A stretch of 64,000 bases of DNA from Neorhizobium populisoli (GCF_019430945.1 NZ_JAHYCB010000012.1:1-64000); one strand, 5' to 3'; numbered from the stretch's first letter, positions 9,260 through 18,152 are shown. Translations and numbers: made by a program. The notes: a model not told the origin generated them from the sequence alone.

Positions 9260-10447
9260 ATGATCGGCGCCGGCACTGTTGTCCTGCTCAGCCTGTCGCA
9301 ATTCCTGTGCTGGGGCATCGGTTATTATATGATCGGCGTCTTCGGTCCCGCGATTGCGGCGGAAACCGGTTGGACTCTGCCGGTCGTTTATGGCGGTTTT
9401 TCCGGAGCATTGATTGTCATGGGCCTATCCTCCGGGCCGGTCGGACGGATGATCGACCAATATGGCGGCAGGCCTGTGATGACCGTGGGTTCGGCACTGT
9501 TGGCGGTCGGCTTCTGTAGCCTGGCTCTGTCTCATTCCCTTGCGGCTTACGGTGCCAGCTGGCTGCTCGTGGGGCTCGCGCTTCGCATGACGCTTTACGA
9601 AGCGGCGTTCGCCACGCTTGCACATCTTGTCGGTCGCGCCGCACGCAAACCGATTTCGCGGATCACCTTGCTCGGCGGGCTCGCATCTTCGGCTTTCTGG
9701 CCCGTCGGCGATCTGCTGGTTTCTGAAATCGGCTGGCGAAATGGACTGTTCGTCTATGCCGCACTCGCAGTCGTGTCGATGACGCTCCATTGGTTTATCC
9801 CTGCCACCGCGGAACGGTTTCCAGAAGCGGGTGTGGAGCCTACCGTTTCCGAGACGTCCCGCCCCAAGCTCAAGACAGCGGCGCTGCTGTTTGCTCTGAT
9901 GAACACCGTGTCCGCCTTTCTGAATTCTGGCCTCTCGGCGCATATGGTCGCCATCATCGGCGGCTTCGGGTTTGCTGCCGGGGTCGCCGTCGGCGTGTCA
10001 TCGCTTCGAGGTGTCGGCCAGTCGCTTGCTCGCCTGGCAGAGATAGCGGCTGGCAGTCGTGTCGATTCGTTTGTGCTGGGCGTCGTTGCGGCTGCGGCAC
10101 TTGTGTGTTCGATCGGCTTTGCACTGGCGGAAGGAGTGGTCGCCGCCATTATCTTTGCATTCGTCTATGGAATTGGTATCGGCCTTCTGACGATCGTACG
10201 CGGCATCCAGCCGCTCGAACTTTTCGATCCACGTAGCTATGGCCGGCTGTCAGGCTGGATGTTGATGCCGGGTTTCATCGCCTCGGCCTTCGCGCCTGTG
10301 GTCTATGCGGCCATTATCGAAAGCCAAGGCCAGAAGGCGGCGATAGTGCTTTCGCTGGTGCTCGCGCTCGGGACCTTGGCCTGCGCGATAGCCATGCAAC
10401 AGCTCCTCCGCAAGCGCGGAGCCACACCCACCAGGGAGATGGATTGA
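9260..10447 (+). CDS. MFS transporter
   Basis: The 395-residue membrane protein has about 12 hydrophobic segments in two halves and the MFS loop-2/3 motif G-x3-D-x2-GGR (GRMIDQYGGRPV). The substrate is unknown. It lies four bases after the acetyltransferase stop, so the two are probably co-transcribed under the divergent LysR protein. An exporter of the acetylated compound or of its precursor would fit, but this is inference. Confidence 0.85.
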   Translation: MIGAGTVVLLSLSQFLCWGIGYYMIGVFGPAIAAETGWTLPVVYGGFSGALIVMGLSSGPVGRMIDQYGGRPVMTVGSALLAVGFCSLALSHSLAAYGASWLLVGLALRMTLYEAAFATLAHLVGRAARKPISRITLLGGLASSAFWPVGDLLVSEIGWRNGLFVYAALAVVSMTLHWFIPATAERFPEAGVEPTVSETSRPKLKTAALLFALMNTVSAFLNSGLSAHMVAIIGGFGFAAGVAVGVSSLRGVGQSLARLAEIAAGSRVDSFVLGVVAAAALVCSIGFALAEGVVAAIIFAFVYGIGIGLLTIVRGIQPLELFDPRSYGRLSGWMLMPGFIASAFAPVVYAAIIESQGQKAAIVLSLVLALGTLACAIAMQQLLRKRGATPTREMD

Positions 10448-10506
10448 CCCGGAGCGAAGCGGAGGCAATGTATAGCGCTTGATCTGAGCCTCTGACTCCT
10501 TCCCAA

Positions 10507-11565
10507 GTGAATTGCATGCCCTCCGAAGACCGCCCATCCGGTGACCGTAAAAAGAGCCGAGTAACGCTTCTCGACGTGGCGCAGCACGCCGATGTTTCGC
10601 GCGCGACCGCTTCGCTCGTTATCCGCAAGAGTCCGCTGGTGGGGGCGGAAACCCGCGCCCGCGTCGAGGCGGCGATGCGCGAGCTGGGCTATGTCTATAA
10701 TTTGGGTGCGGCACGACTTCGGGCGGAACGCAGCCATACGGTCGGCGTCGTGGTGCCCAATCTGACTAACCCGTTTTTTGCAGAACTGCTCTCCGGTATC
10801 GAATCTGTCATCGACGCGGCCGGCATGGTGGTGATCCTTGCCAATAGCGGCGATCTTGTCGAACGGCAGGACATGGTGATGCGCAGGATGCGCGAGCATG
10901 GCGTCGATGGCGTCATTCTTTGCCCCGCCGCGGCCACGGGCACGGATTTCCCCGACCGCATCGAGGAGTGGAACCTGCCGCTGGTCCAAGCACTGCGCCA
11001 CATTTCGGACGATATGGATTATGCCGGTGTGGATTACGCGGCCGGCATGCACCAGGCCGTCGAGCATCTCGCTTCGCTGGGGCACCGGATTATCGCGTTT
11101 GCCGTTCATGGGCCGATCCACTCGGCCTACCATGAGCGGATCGAGGGTTTTCGCGAGGCGATGCAATCCCGTGGTCTGGAGCCGGACCTGATTGTGCGGG
11201 TGCCGGATCAGACAGCTCAGATTCCAGGCTCGGCATCGCTTCTTTTCCAGGGGACGGCAAAGCCGACAGCGGTCATCTGCTTCAATGATGTGATCGCGCT
11301 GGGCCTTGTTGCCGGCCTGCACGATCTGGGCCTGAAAGTGGGCGAGAGCTTCTCGCTGATCGGCTTCGACGATGTGGCGGAAGCCGAAGTTGTCCGGCCG
11401 CGGCTTACGTCGGTGTCGACTGCGCCGGTTTCGATCGGCGAGAATGCTGCAAAGCTTCTGCTCGACCGCCTTTCCGATCCATTGCTGCCACCTCGCAAGG
11501 TTGTCAAGGCAACGCAGCTACATATCCGCCAGTCATGTGCATCGGTTGGCGAAGCAGTGCTGTAA
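10507..11565 (+). CDS. LacI-family transcriptional regulator of the downstream ABC operon
   Basis: The 352-residue protein has a LacI helix-turn-helix (VTLLDVAQHADVSRATASLV, hinge helix region ending about residue 70) and a periplasmic-binding-like effector domain (VGVVVPNLTNPFFAELLSGI, and FDDVAEAEVVRPRLTSV near the end). Translation could start at GTG 10507 or ATG 10516; neither has a strong ribosome binding site. A perfect palindromic operator lies 28 bases after its stop and in front of the transporter genes, so it most likely represses that operon. Family members respond to sugars or sugar acids. Confidence 0.9.
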   Translation: MNCMPSEDRPSGDRKKSRVTLLDVAQHADVSRATASLVIRKSPLVGAETRARVEAAMRELGYVYNLGAARLRAERSHTVGVVVPNLTNPFFAELLSGIESVIDAAGMVVILANSGDLVERQDMVMRRMREHGVDGVILCPAAATGTDFPDRIEEWNLPLVQALRHISDDMDYAGVDYAAGMHQAVEHLASLGHRIIAFAVHGPIHSAYHERIEGFREAMQSRGLEPDLIVRVPDQTAQIPGSASLLFQGTAKPTAVICFNDVIALGLVAGLHDLGLKVGESFSLIGFDDVAEAEVVRPRLTSVSTAPVSIGENAAKLLLDRLSDPLLPPRKVVKATQLHIRQSCASVGEAVL

Positions 11566-11583
11566 GAATCTGTTAGTTTGCCG

Positions 11584-11623
11584 TTGACGTGTGATCTAAA
11601 AGCTTTTAGATCGATCTAAAAGG
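11584..11623 (+). promoter_or_regulatory. Promoter with perfect 20-bp LacI-type operator
   Basis: GATCTAAAAGCTTTTAGATC at 11593-11612 is a perfect palindrome, followed at once by a repeated half-site GATCTAAAAG at 11613-11622. A -35-like TTGACG (11584-11589) and a weak -10 TAGATC (11607-11612) have 17-bp spacing, so bound repressor would cover the -10 box. The site lies between the LacI gene and the transporter operon. Confidence 0.8.
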
Positions 11624-11689
11624 ATGGCGCGGCAGAGGAGCGGCGCAGTCCGGGCTTCATTGGGCCAGACATATTGGGGAGGTCCCAAG

Positions 11690-12358
11690 TTGTACAAATT
11701 CAATTTCGAGCCGGTTATCGCCGGGCTCGACAAGCTGCTTTACGGCGCCGTGCTGACAATCCAGCTTTCGGTCGCGGCGATGATCCTCGGCCTGATCGTC
11801 TCGATCGTCTGCGCTGCGGCGAAAACCTCGAATGTCGCGCCGCTGCGCTGGGTGATCAACGCCTATATCGAGATCATCCGCAACACGCCTTTTCTGGTGC
11901 AGATCTTCTTCATATTCTTCGGCCTGCCGTCGCTTGGCCTGCGCCTGACGCCAAATGGCGCGGCCCTTCTGGCGCTGGTCATCAATTTCGGCGCCTATGG
12001 CACCGAGATCATTCGTGCCGGCATCGAGTCGATCCAGAAGGGGCAGATGGAGGCCGGCACCGCGCTCGGCCTCTCGAAGCTGCAAATCTTCCGTTATATC
12101 GTCATGAAGCCGGCGCTGCGCACGGTCTATCCGTCGCTGACCAGTCAATTCATCTATCTGATGCTGACCTCGAGCGTCGTCTCGGCGATCTCGGCCGACG
12201 ATCTCGCGGCCGCCGGCAACGACCTGCAGTCGGCGACCTTTGCGAGCTTCGAAGTCTATATCGTCGTCACGCTGATCTATCTCGCCATGTCCGTCGGTTT
12301 CTCGCTGATCTTCTCGGCGATCGAGAAGGCGGCCTTCAAATATCCGCTGAGCCGGTAA
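11690..12358 (+). CDS. Amino-acid-type ABC transporter permease 1
   Basis: The 222-residue HisM/HisQ-type membrane protein has the family opening (GLDKLLYGAVLTIQLSVAAM), ENIRNTP-like motif EIIRNTPFLVQIFFIFFGLP and the EAA loop (EAGTALGLSKLQIFRYIVMK). The start is taken as TTG 11690, which has GGGAGG nine bases upstream; a longer frame from ATG 11624 would overlap the operator half-site. Together with the next permease it forms the membrane channel of a polar amino acid type importer. Confidence 0.88.
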   Translation: MYKFNFEPVIAGLDKLLYGAVLTIQLSVAAMILGLIVSIVCAAAKTSNVAPLRWVINAYIEIIRNTPFLVQIFFIFFGLPSLGLRLTPNGAALLALVINFGAYGTEIIRAGIESIQKGQMEAGTALGLSKLQIFRYIVMKPALRTVYPSLTSQFIYLMLTSSVVSAISADDLAAAGNDLQSATFASFEVYIVVTLIYLAMSVGFSLIFSAIEKAAFKYPLSR

Positions 12359-12372
12359 GGGGAGACGGAACC

Positions 12373-13035
12373 ATGCCTCTTATCAGAGCCTTCGGCCCCA
12401 ACGAGTTCTGGATCATCGTGCTCGCCGCACAGTGGACGATCGCGCTGTCTGTGATCGCCTTTGCGGGCGGCGGATTAGGCGGCTTGTTCATCGCGCTCGC
12501 CCGTGTCTCGGATGCGAAATGGCCGCGCCGCATCGCGACCTGGTTCATCCGCCTCTTCCAGGGCACGCCGCTCCTGATGCAGCTTTTCCTGGTGTTCTTC
12601 GGGCTCAATATTTTTGGCTTGGGTATCAATCCGTGGTTTGCGGCGGCGATCGCCTTTACGCTGCATGCAAGCGCCTTCCTCGGCGAAATCTGGCGCGGCT
12701 GCATCGAGGCCGTGCCGCCCGGCCAGCGGGAAGCAGCTACCGCGCTCGGCCTGCGTTACTTCAACCGCATGCGCTACATCATCCTGCCGCAGGCGTCGAA
12801 GATCGCTGTAGCGCCGACGGTCGGCTTCCTCGTGCAGCTCATCAAGGGCACGTCGCTTGCGGCGATCATCGGCTTCACCGAGCTGACGCGCCAGGGGCAG
12901 ATCATCAACAACGCGACCTTCAGCCCCTTCCTGGTTTTCTCCACGGTGGCTGCGGTCTATTTCGTCCTCTGCTGGCCGCTGTCTTTGCTGGCCGGGCGCA
13001 TGGAAAAGAAATTCTCCCGGGCGACGACACGCTGA
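12373..13035 (+). CDS. Amino-acid-type ABC transporter permease 2
   Basis: The 220-residue partner permease has LFQGTPLLMQLFLVFFGL and the EAA loop (EAATALGLRYFNRMRYIILP) that contacts the ATPase. GGGGAGA stands eight bases before ATG 12373, 14 bases after the preceding stop. The two permeases differ in sequence, so the channel is a heterodimer. Confidence 0.88.
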   Translation: MPLIRAFGPNEFWIIVLAAQWTIALSVIAFAGGGLGGLFIALARVSDAKWPRRIATWFIRLFQGTPLLMQLFLVFFGLNIFGLGINPWFAAAIAFTLHASAFLGEIWRGCIEAVPPGQREAATALGLRYFNRMRYIILPQASKIAVAPTVGFLVQLIKGTSLAAIIGFTELTRQGQIINNATFSPFLVFSTVAAVYFVLCWPLSLLAGRMEKKFSRATTR

Positions 13036-13087
13036 CGGGACCCGCGCCGGAGGGAGGTTAACCCGGCACAACGAAAGGGTAGGAAAA

Positions 13088-13891
13088 ATGAGCATTTCAA
13101 GACGCATGATGATGGCCGCGATCGGCGCAGGCCTGATGGTGGGCGCAATCGCTTCCACCGCTGCCGCACAGACCGTCGACAGCATCAAGGCCGCAGGCAC
13201 GCTGAAGGTCGGCATGCTCGTCGACTTTCCGCCTTTCGGCATCATGAACACGTCGAACGAGCCGGATGGCTACGACGCCGACGTTGCCAAGCTGTTGGGC
13301 AAAGAATGGGGCGTGAAGGTGCAGATCGTTCCGGTCACCGGCCCGAACCGTATTCCGTACCTGCAGAGCAATCAGATCGACCTGCTCGTCGCCTCGCTCG
13401 GCATCACCGAAGAGCGTGCCAAGACCGTTGATTTCTCGCAGGCCTATGCCGGCATTTCGATCGGCGTGTTCGGCGCCAAGGAAACCAAGGTTGCCAAGCC
13501 AGAAGACCTTTCCGGCAAGACGGTTGGCGTGGCCCGCGCTTCGACGCAGGATACCGGCGTCACCAAGGTCGCTCCGGCCGATGCCAAGATTCAGCGTTTC
13601 GACGATGACGCGACCGCGGTTCAGGCGCTGCTTTCCGGCCAGGTTCAGCTGATCGGCGTTTCCAATGTCGTTGCCGCCCAGATCGAAAAGGCCGCTCCGG
13701 GCCGCTTCGACCAGAAGCTGCAGCTCAGCCAGCAGGTTCAGGGCATTGCCGTCCGCAAGGGCTCGACAGAGCTTCTGACCGCTGTCAACGCCTTCATCGA
13801 CAAGGCCAAGTCCAGCGGCGAACTAAACAAGATCCACGAAAAGTGGCTCGGCGCTCCGCTGCCGGATTTCGTGGCGAACGCCAAGAAGTAA
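13088..13891 (+). CDS. Amino-acid-type ABC transporter, periplasmic binding protein
   Basis: The 267-residue protein has a signal peptide (SRRMMMAAIGAGLMVGA... cleaved near AAAQ) and the SBP family 3 fold: LKVGMLVDFPPFGI, GYDADVAKLLGKEWGVKV and DLLVASLGITEERAKTVDFS. Family 3 proteins bind polar amino acids, opines or related compounds. The residues that would define the ligand cannot be read reliably. It follows the permeases by 52 bases and precedes a repeat element that separates it from the ATPase gene. Confidence 0.9.
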   Translation: MSISRRMMMAAIGAGLMVGAIASTAAAQTVDSIKAAGTLKVGMLVDFPPFGIMNTSNEPDGYDADVAKLLGKEWGVKVQIVPVTGPNRIPYLQSNQIDLLVASLGITEERAKTVDFSQAYAGISIGVFGAKETKVAKPEDLSGKTVGVARASTQDTGVTKVAPADAKIQRFDDDATAVQALLSGQVQLIGVSNVVAAQIEKAAPGRFDQKLQLSQQVQGIAVRKGSTELLTAVNAFIDKAKSSGELNKIHEKWLGAPLPDFVANAKK

Positions 13892-13915
13892 GGTTCAGGC
13901 CCGGCGAGTGGTGAG

Positions 13916-14071
13916 GCCCCCCCTCTGCCCTGCCGGGCATCTCCCCCTCAAGGGGGGAGATTGGCAAGAAGCACTGACATCGCTCCATCTCAACGTTGGA
14001 GTTCGGCGAAACGGCGCTCCAAATCGATCTCCCCCCTTGAGGGGGAGATGGCCGGCAGGCCAGAGGGGGGT
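13916..14071. repeat. RIME-like long inverted repeat inside the ABC operon
   Basis: Two nearly complementary arms of about 46 bases (13916-13961 and 14027-14071) share CTGCCGG-x-CATCTCCCCC and TCAAGGGGGGAGAT and flank about 60 bases of unique sequence. This resembles the RIME family of Rhizobiaceae intergenic mosaic elements as I recall it. It sits between the binding-protein and ATPase genes and would fold into a very stable structure in mRNA. No coding sequence is present. Confidence 0.75.
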
Positions 14072-14120
14072 GTTGTTGAGCACAGTACGCCGGATGATCC
14101 AAAAATAAGGAATTCCTCGC

Positions 14121-14894
14121 ATGACCAATCTACAAACCAACGCATCGGCCGCGCAGGGAACCTCCGATCTCGCCGTCCGCATGGAAGCTGTCGAAAAATG
14201 GTACGGCGAATTCCACGCGCTGAAGAATGTCGAATTGTCGGTAAAGCGCGGAGAGCGGATCGTCATCTGCGGCCCGTCCGGCTCCGGAAAATCGACGCTG
14301 ATCCGCTGTATCAACCAGCTCGAGACGATCAAGAGCGGCAGGATCGTCGTGGACGGCCACGACCTGACGGCAGGCGGCAAGAATGTGGATATCGTGCGGC
14401 AGGAAACCGGCATGGTCTTCCAGCAGTTCAACCTCTTTCCGCATATGACAGGGCTCGAGAACTGCACGCTGGCGCCGATGAAGGTGCGCGGCATTTCGAA
14501 GGCGGAGGCGGAAAAGACCGCCCGCAAGTTCCTGGAGCGGGTGCGCATTCCCGAACAGGCCGAAAAATACCCGGCCCAGCTCTCCGGCGGCCAGCAGCAG
14601 CGTGTGGCAATTGCCCGTGCGCTTTGCATGAACCCGAAGATCATGCTGTTCGATGAGCCCACGTCGGCGCTCGACCCGGAAATGGTCAAGGAAGTGCTCG
14701 ATACGATGATCGACCTCGCCAAGGAAGGCATGACCATGCTCTGCGTCACCCATGAAATGGGTTTCGCGCGCCAGGTCGCCGACCGCGTCATTTTCATGGA
14801 TCGCGGCGAAATCCTTGAAATGGGCACGCCGGACGAGTTCTTCGGCAACCCGAAGAACGAACGACTGAAAATCTTCCTCGGCCAGATTTCCTGA
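14121..14894 (+). CDS. Amino-acid-type ABC transporter ATP-binding protein
   Basis: The 257-residue HisP/GlnQ-type ATPase has Walker A GPSGSGKS (51-58), Q-loop [12 protein letters not shown], signature LSGGQQQR (154-161) and Walker B IMLFDEP (174-180) followed by TSALDPE. About 20 residues precede the conserved core. It supplies energy to the two permeases upstream despite being separated from them by the RIME-like repeat. An AGGAA stretch lies just upstream of ATG 14121. Confidence 0.92.
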   Translation: MTNLQTNASAAQGTSDLAVRMEAVEKWYGEFHALKNVELSVKRGERIVICGPSGSGKSTLIRCINQLETIKSGRIVVDGHDLTAGGKNVDIVRQETGMVFQQFNLFPHMTGLENCTLAPMKVRGISKAEAEKTARKFLERVRIPEQAEKYPAQLSGGQQQRVAIARALCMNPKIMLFDEPTSALDPEMVKEVLDTMIDLAKEGMTMLCVTHEMGFARQVADRVIFMDRGEILEMGTPDEFFGNPKNERLKIFLGQIS

Positions 14895-14910
14895 CCTTTT
14901 TCAAAGACGG

Positions 14911-15855
14911 ATGCACTCCATGAAGCCAGATATCCTGCTTGTCGAAAAGATGATGCCGTATGTCGAGGAACGCCTCGATGCGGACTACACGGTTCACCGC
15001 ATGTATGATCCGGAAGCGAAAGCCGCGCTTGAAGCCGCGCTGCCGAACATTCGCGCGGTTGCGACCGGCGGCGGCACCGGTCTTTCCAACGAGTGGATCG
15101 AAAAGCTTCCGTTGCTCGGCGTCATCGCCATCAACGGCGTCGGCACCGACAAGGTGGATCTACCTTTCGCGCGCGCCCGTAATATCGACGTCACCACGAC
15201 GCCGGGCGTACTGACCGATGACGTCGCGGACATGGGCATCGCGCTGATGCTCGGGTCTCTCCGCCACATCGCGAAAGGCGATGCCTTCGTGCGTGCCGGC
15301 CAGTGGGGCAAGGAAGGTTTTCCGCTTGGCAACAGCCCGAAGGGCAAGCGCCTCGGGATTCTTGGTCTCGGCCAGATCGGCAAGGCCTTCGGCCGCCGCG
15401 CCGAAGTCTTCGGCATGGATATCCGCTTCTGGAACCGCTCGCCGGTCAAGGATACGAGCTGGAAGGCTTGTGCCTCTCCGGTGGCACTCGCGGAAGATAG
15501 CGACGTGCTCTGCGTCATCGTCGCGGCGAATGCCGAAACCCAGAACATCGTCGATGCGGATGTGTTGAAGGCGCTCGGCCCGAAAGGCATCCTGATCAAT
15601 ATCGCCCGCGGCAGCGTCGTCGATGAAGATGCGCTTCTGGCGGCGCTGAACGACGGCACGATCGGCGGCGCCGGGATCGACGTCTATCTCAACGAACCGC
15701 GCATCCGCGAAGACTTCTTTACGGCGCCGAATACTGTTCTCGCCCCGCATCAGGGCAGCGCCACGGTCGAGACGCGCGTCGCGATGGGCGAACTCGTGCT
15801 TGCCAACATCGCGGCGCATTTCGCAGGCGAAAAGCCGCCGACCACGGTCAACTGA
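14911..15855 (+). CDS. D-isomer-specific 2-hydroxyacid dehydrogenase
   Basis: The 314-residue protein has a Rossmann motif GLGQIG (152-157) and the catalytic triad Arg233 (ARGSVVDE), Glu262 (LNEP) and His280 (APHQGS). The family reduces 2-keto acids or oxidises D-2-hydroxyacids with NAD(P). The start may be ATG 14911 or 14920. It lies 16 bases after the ATPase gene, so it probably acts on the imported compound or a breakdown product. Confidence 0.87.
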   Translation: MHSMKPDILLVEKMMPYVEERLDADYTVHRMYDPEAKAALEAALPNIRAVATGGGTGLSNEWIEKLPLLGVIAINGVGTDKVDLPFARARNIDVTTTPGVLTDDVADMGIALMLGSLRHIAKGDAFVRAGQWGKEGFPLGNSPKGKRLGILGLGQIGKAFGRRAEVFGMDIRFWNRSPVKDTSWKACASPVALAEDSDVLCVIVAANAETQNIVDADVLKALGPKGILINIARGSVVDEDALLAALNDGTIGGAGIDVYLNEPRIREDFFTAPNTVLAPHQGSATVETRVAMGELVLANIAAHFAGEKPPTTVN

Positions 15856-15869
15856 GAGAGATTGAAATC

Positions 15870-16193
15870 ATGATCATTCGTCAGGCCTTCTTCGAGGGCA
15901 CGATCAAGGCTGGCCAGGAAGAAGCGTTCAAGGCCTACGTGGCCGACAAGCTGATGCCGATGTGGCTTGCTTTTCCGGGCATCAAGGAAGTTCGCGTCCT
16001 CTACAATATCGAACGGGACGAGGGTGCGCCGCCCTATCCGATGGCGCTTTCGACCATGTACGAGAGCCGCGAAGCATTGGCTGCGGCCCTGGATTCTCCG
16101 GTGCGTTACGAAAGCCGCGAGATGACCAAGGGCCTGCTCGCAATGTTCGACGGGCATATCCATCATCACGTTTTCGATCTGGCACTGAGCTGA
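15870..16193 (+). CDS. Small dimeric alpha/beta-barrel (EthD-like) protein
   Basis: The 107-residue protein has the feel of a ferredoxin-like stress-responsive barrel or EthD-like fold: MIIRQAFFEGTIKAG at the start, a PG-x-KEVRVLYN strand, ALSTMYESREALAAAL and a His-rich C-terminal part (GHIHHHVF). No catalytic residue can be assigned. It is 14 bases after the dehydrogenase gene with GAGAGA before its ATG and is likely an accessory enzyme of the pathway. Confidence 0.5.
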   Translation: MIIRQAFFEGTIKAGQEEAFKAYVADKLMPMWLAFPGIKEVRVLYNIERDEGAPPYPMALSTMYESREALAAALDSPVRYESREMTKGLLAMFDGHIHHHVFDLALS

Positions 16194-16203
16194 GACGATA
16201 TCC

Positions 16204-16228
16204 GCTGCCCCTCAGGTCGCGGGGCAGC
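16204..16228 (+). terminator. Hairpin after the EthD-like gene
   Basis: GCTGCCCC / GGGGCAGC, an 8-bp perfect stem with a 9-base loop. No T-run follows, so it may reduce rather than stop transcription into the next gene. Confidence 0.45.
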
Positions 16229-16320
16229 ACACCGATCATGCCGCGTCGTAAAATAGAGAAGACGAAAGCGCCTTTTCTGCTTTAAACACCTTTGCCACGA
16301 AACACGCAGGGTGAGACCGC

Positions 16321-17190
16321 ATGACAAAAGAGCGTATCGGTGTAATCGGCCTCGGCCGGATGGGTGCCGCCATGGCGGAGCGGCTGGCACGGCAAGGCTT
16401 TGACGTGACCGGCTGGACCCGGAGCGGCATTTCGCTGGAAAGAGCCTCCGACCTCGGCATAAGCGCGGTAGATGATATAGCCGCGTTGGCCGATGCCTCC
16501 GATGTCATCATTCTGGCGCTTCTCGACGACGCGGCCGTGCATGCCACGCTCGAAGCGCTCATTGGATCGTCCATCTCCGGAAAGCTGATCGTCGATACCA
16601 GCACGGTCAGCCCGCAGACGTCGCGCGCTCATGAGGCCGCGTTGAAGGACAAGGGGGCCGCGATGCTCGACGCGCCGATTTCCGGTGGCCCGGAAATGCT
16701 GCTTTCCGGCACGGTCGGGCTTTATATCGGCGGTGCTGAGGCGGATTTTCGCCGGTTTTCGCCGGTCGCGGAAACGCTGTCGAACCGCATCCACCATGTC
16801 GGCCGTCTCGGCGATGGTGCGGCGGCCAAGCTCGTCAACAATATGATGCTGATGGGCCTATGGCAGGTGATGAGGGAAGCGATCAAGCTTGGCGGTGCGG
16901 CCGGTCTCTCGCGCGAGAAGATGATCGACATTCTCTCCGGCAGCCCCGCGGCAAGCCCTGCCATGCGGTCCCGCCTGTCGGTTGTACTCGGTGAAACGGA
17001 GGCCGTCGGCTTCCCGGTATCCGGTGTGTTGAAGGACATGGGCGTGGTCTTCGACTTCGCCGGCCACCTCGGTGTCGAAACGCCGGCGATCCGCGCTTCC
17101 CAGGCGAGCTTCAAACAGGCGGCTGAACTCGGCTTTGCCGAGGCCGATCTCGGGACGGTGGTGCGTCTTGCGCTGGAAGGTCGTACCTGA
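16321..17190 (+). CDS. 3-hydroxyisobutyrate dehydrogenase-family oxidoreductase
   Basis: The 289-residue beta-hydroxyacid dehydrogenase has the N-terminal GLGRMG nucleotide motif (10-15), the substrate signature DAPISGGPEMLLSGT (117-131) and catalytic Lys170 in GDGAAAKLVNNMM. Members oxidise 3-hydroxyisobutyrate, tartronate semialdehyde or similar acids. It is 127 bases after the previous gene and in the same direction, so it is probably the last gene of the LacI-controlled operon. Substrate unassigned. Confidence 0.87.
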   Translation: MTKERIGVIGLGRMGAAMAERLARQGFDVTGWTRSGISLERASDLGISAVDDIAALADASDVIILALLDDAAVHATLEALIGSSISGKLIVDTSTVSPQTSRAHEAALKDKGAAMLDAPISGGPEMLLSGTVGLYIGGAEADFRRFSPVAETLSNRIHHVGRLGDGAAAKLVNNMMLMGLWQVMREAIKLGGAAGLSREKMIDILSGSPAASPAMRSRLSVVLGETEAVGFPVSGVLKDMGVVFDFAGHLGVETPAIRASQASFKQAAELGFAEADLGTVVRLALEGRT

Positions 17191-17230
17191 GCGCAAGCGC
17201 ATTCAGGTGGCATAAGGCTCTTGAATGAAT

Positions 17231-17254
17231 GCAGCCGCAGGATTTTGCGGCTGC
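17231..17254 (+). terminator. Terminator-like hairpin after the dehydrogenase operon
   Basis: GCAGCCGCA / TGCGGCTGC, a 9-bp perfect stem with a 6-base loop, 40 bases after the stop codon. The downstream T-content is modest (a TATCTTTT run comes 13 bases later). Confidence 0.6.
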
Positions 17255-17406
17255 TCCTAGGCGTTATCTTTTCAGTAGACCCCTTGGACATTGGTGATTG
17301 GCGAACAGGCCGCCTCACGGAAAAACTCGCAATTTCAAATTTCTGAAGTCATCAGCGCGCCGTAGCTGGGCAGGGCGCGTCTGCTTGTCATTACGCCAAC
17401 ATAAAA

Positions 17407-17433
17407 CTGTTGACAATTTACATTCTACTTCCT
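17407..17433 (+). promoter_or_regulatory. GntR-type operator overlapping a -35 box
   Basis: The element reads CTGTTGACAATTTACA then TTCTAC. It contains an excellent -35 TTGACA (17410-17415), with a possible -10 TACACC 17 bases later, and a TTGT-NN-ACAA-like half palindrome (CTGTTGACAA). Almost the same sequence lies downstream of the second GntR gene at 26893-26916. It sits 27 bases before this GntR gene, so autoregulation is likely. Confidence 0.6.
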
Positions 17434-17459
17434 ACACCTCTCATCAAGAGGAGAGGTTT

Positions 17460-18152
17460 ATGGCTTTAAGCGCTGTCGAGATTTTGCGTTCGCAATCCCT
17501 GCCCATGGTCCTGGAGCAGGAGATCGAGCGCGTCATTTTGAGCGGCGAGTTTTCTCCGGGTGATCGCATCAACGAGAAGGAGCTGGCGGATCGCTTCGGC
17601 ATCAGTCGCGGCCCGATCCGCGAGGCGCTGCGCTCGATGGACTCCTCAGGCCTTGTCGAGCAGGTGCCGAACCGCGGTTTTTTCGTACGTGAATTGAGCG
17701 CCGAGCAGGCCTGCGATGTCTATGACGTGCGCGCTGCCCTGTTCGGCCTTGCCGGCAAGCTGCTGGCTGAGCGGATCACCGATGAGGGTATCGAGAAACT
17801 CAAGGCGCTCGTCGCGGAGATGGATGCGGCAAACGCCGTCGATGATTTCGAGCGCTACGTGAAGATCAATTTCCGCTTCCACGAATTCATTGTGACGAAT
17901 GCCGGCAACCCGACACTGGCCCAGCAATATCTCGGCCTCGTCAAGCAGCTTAGGCTTTACCGCACCCGCAACCTGATGCTGAGCGACTCCATGCACGCCT
18001 CGCATCTGGAGCATCACGCCATGGCCGAAGCCGTGATCGCCCGCGATCCGGCCAAGGCACTCGCCGCCCATACCTGGCATGTCGAGGCCTCGAAGGAGCG
18101 ATTGATGGCGAACGTATCGAATTCAATACATCACAGGGAGACACACGAGTGA
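17460..18152 (+). CDS. GntR (FadR-type) transcriptional regulator
   Basis: The 230-residue protein has a GntR winged helix (VILSGEFSPGDRINEKELAD, then GISRGPIREALRSM) and an all-helical FCD effector domain with His-rich metal/ligand positions (FHEFIV, HASHLEHHAMAEAV). GAGGAGAGG precedes ATG 17460. It overlaps the next gene by four bases (GTGA), so it is the first gene of the MmgE/PrpD-TTT operon and probably its repressor. FCD-domain effectors are usually small carboxylates, which agrees with the transporter. Confidence 0.9.
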   Translation: MALSAVEILRSQSLPMVLEQEIERVILSGEFSPGDRINEKELADRFGISRGPIREALRSMDSSGLVEQVPNRGFFVRELSAEQACDVYDVRAALFGLAGKLLAERITDEGIEKLKALVAEMDAANAVDDFERYVKINFRFHEFIVTNAGNPTLAQQYLGLVKQLRLYRTRNLMLSDSMHASHLEHHAMAEAVIARDPAKALAAHTWHVEASKERLMANVSNSIHHRETHE

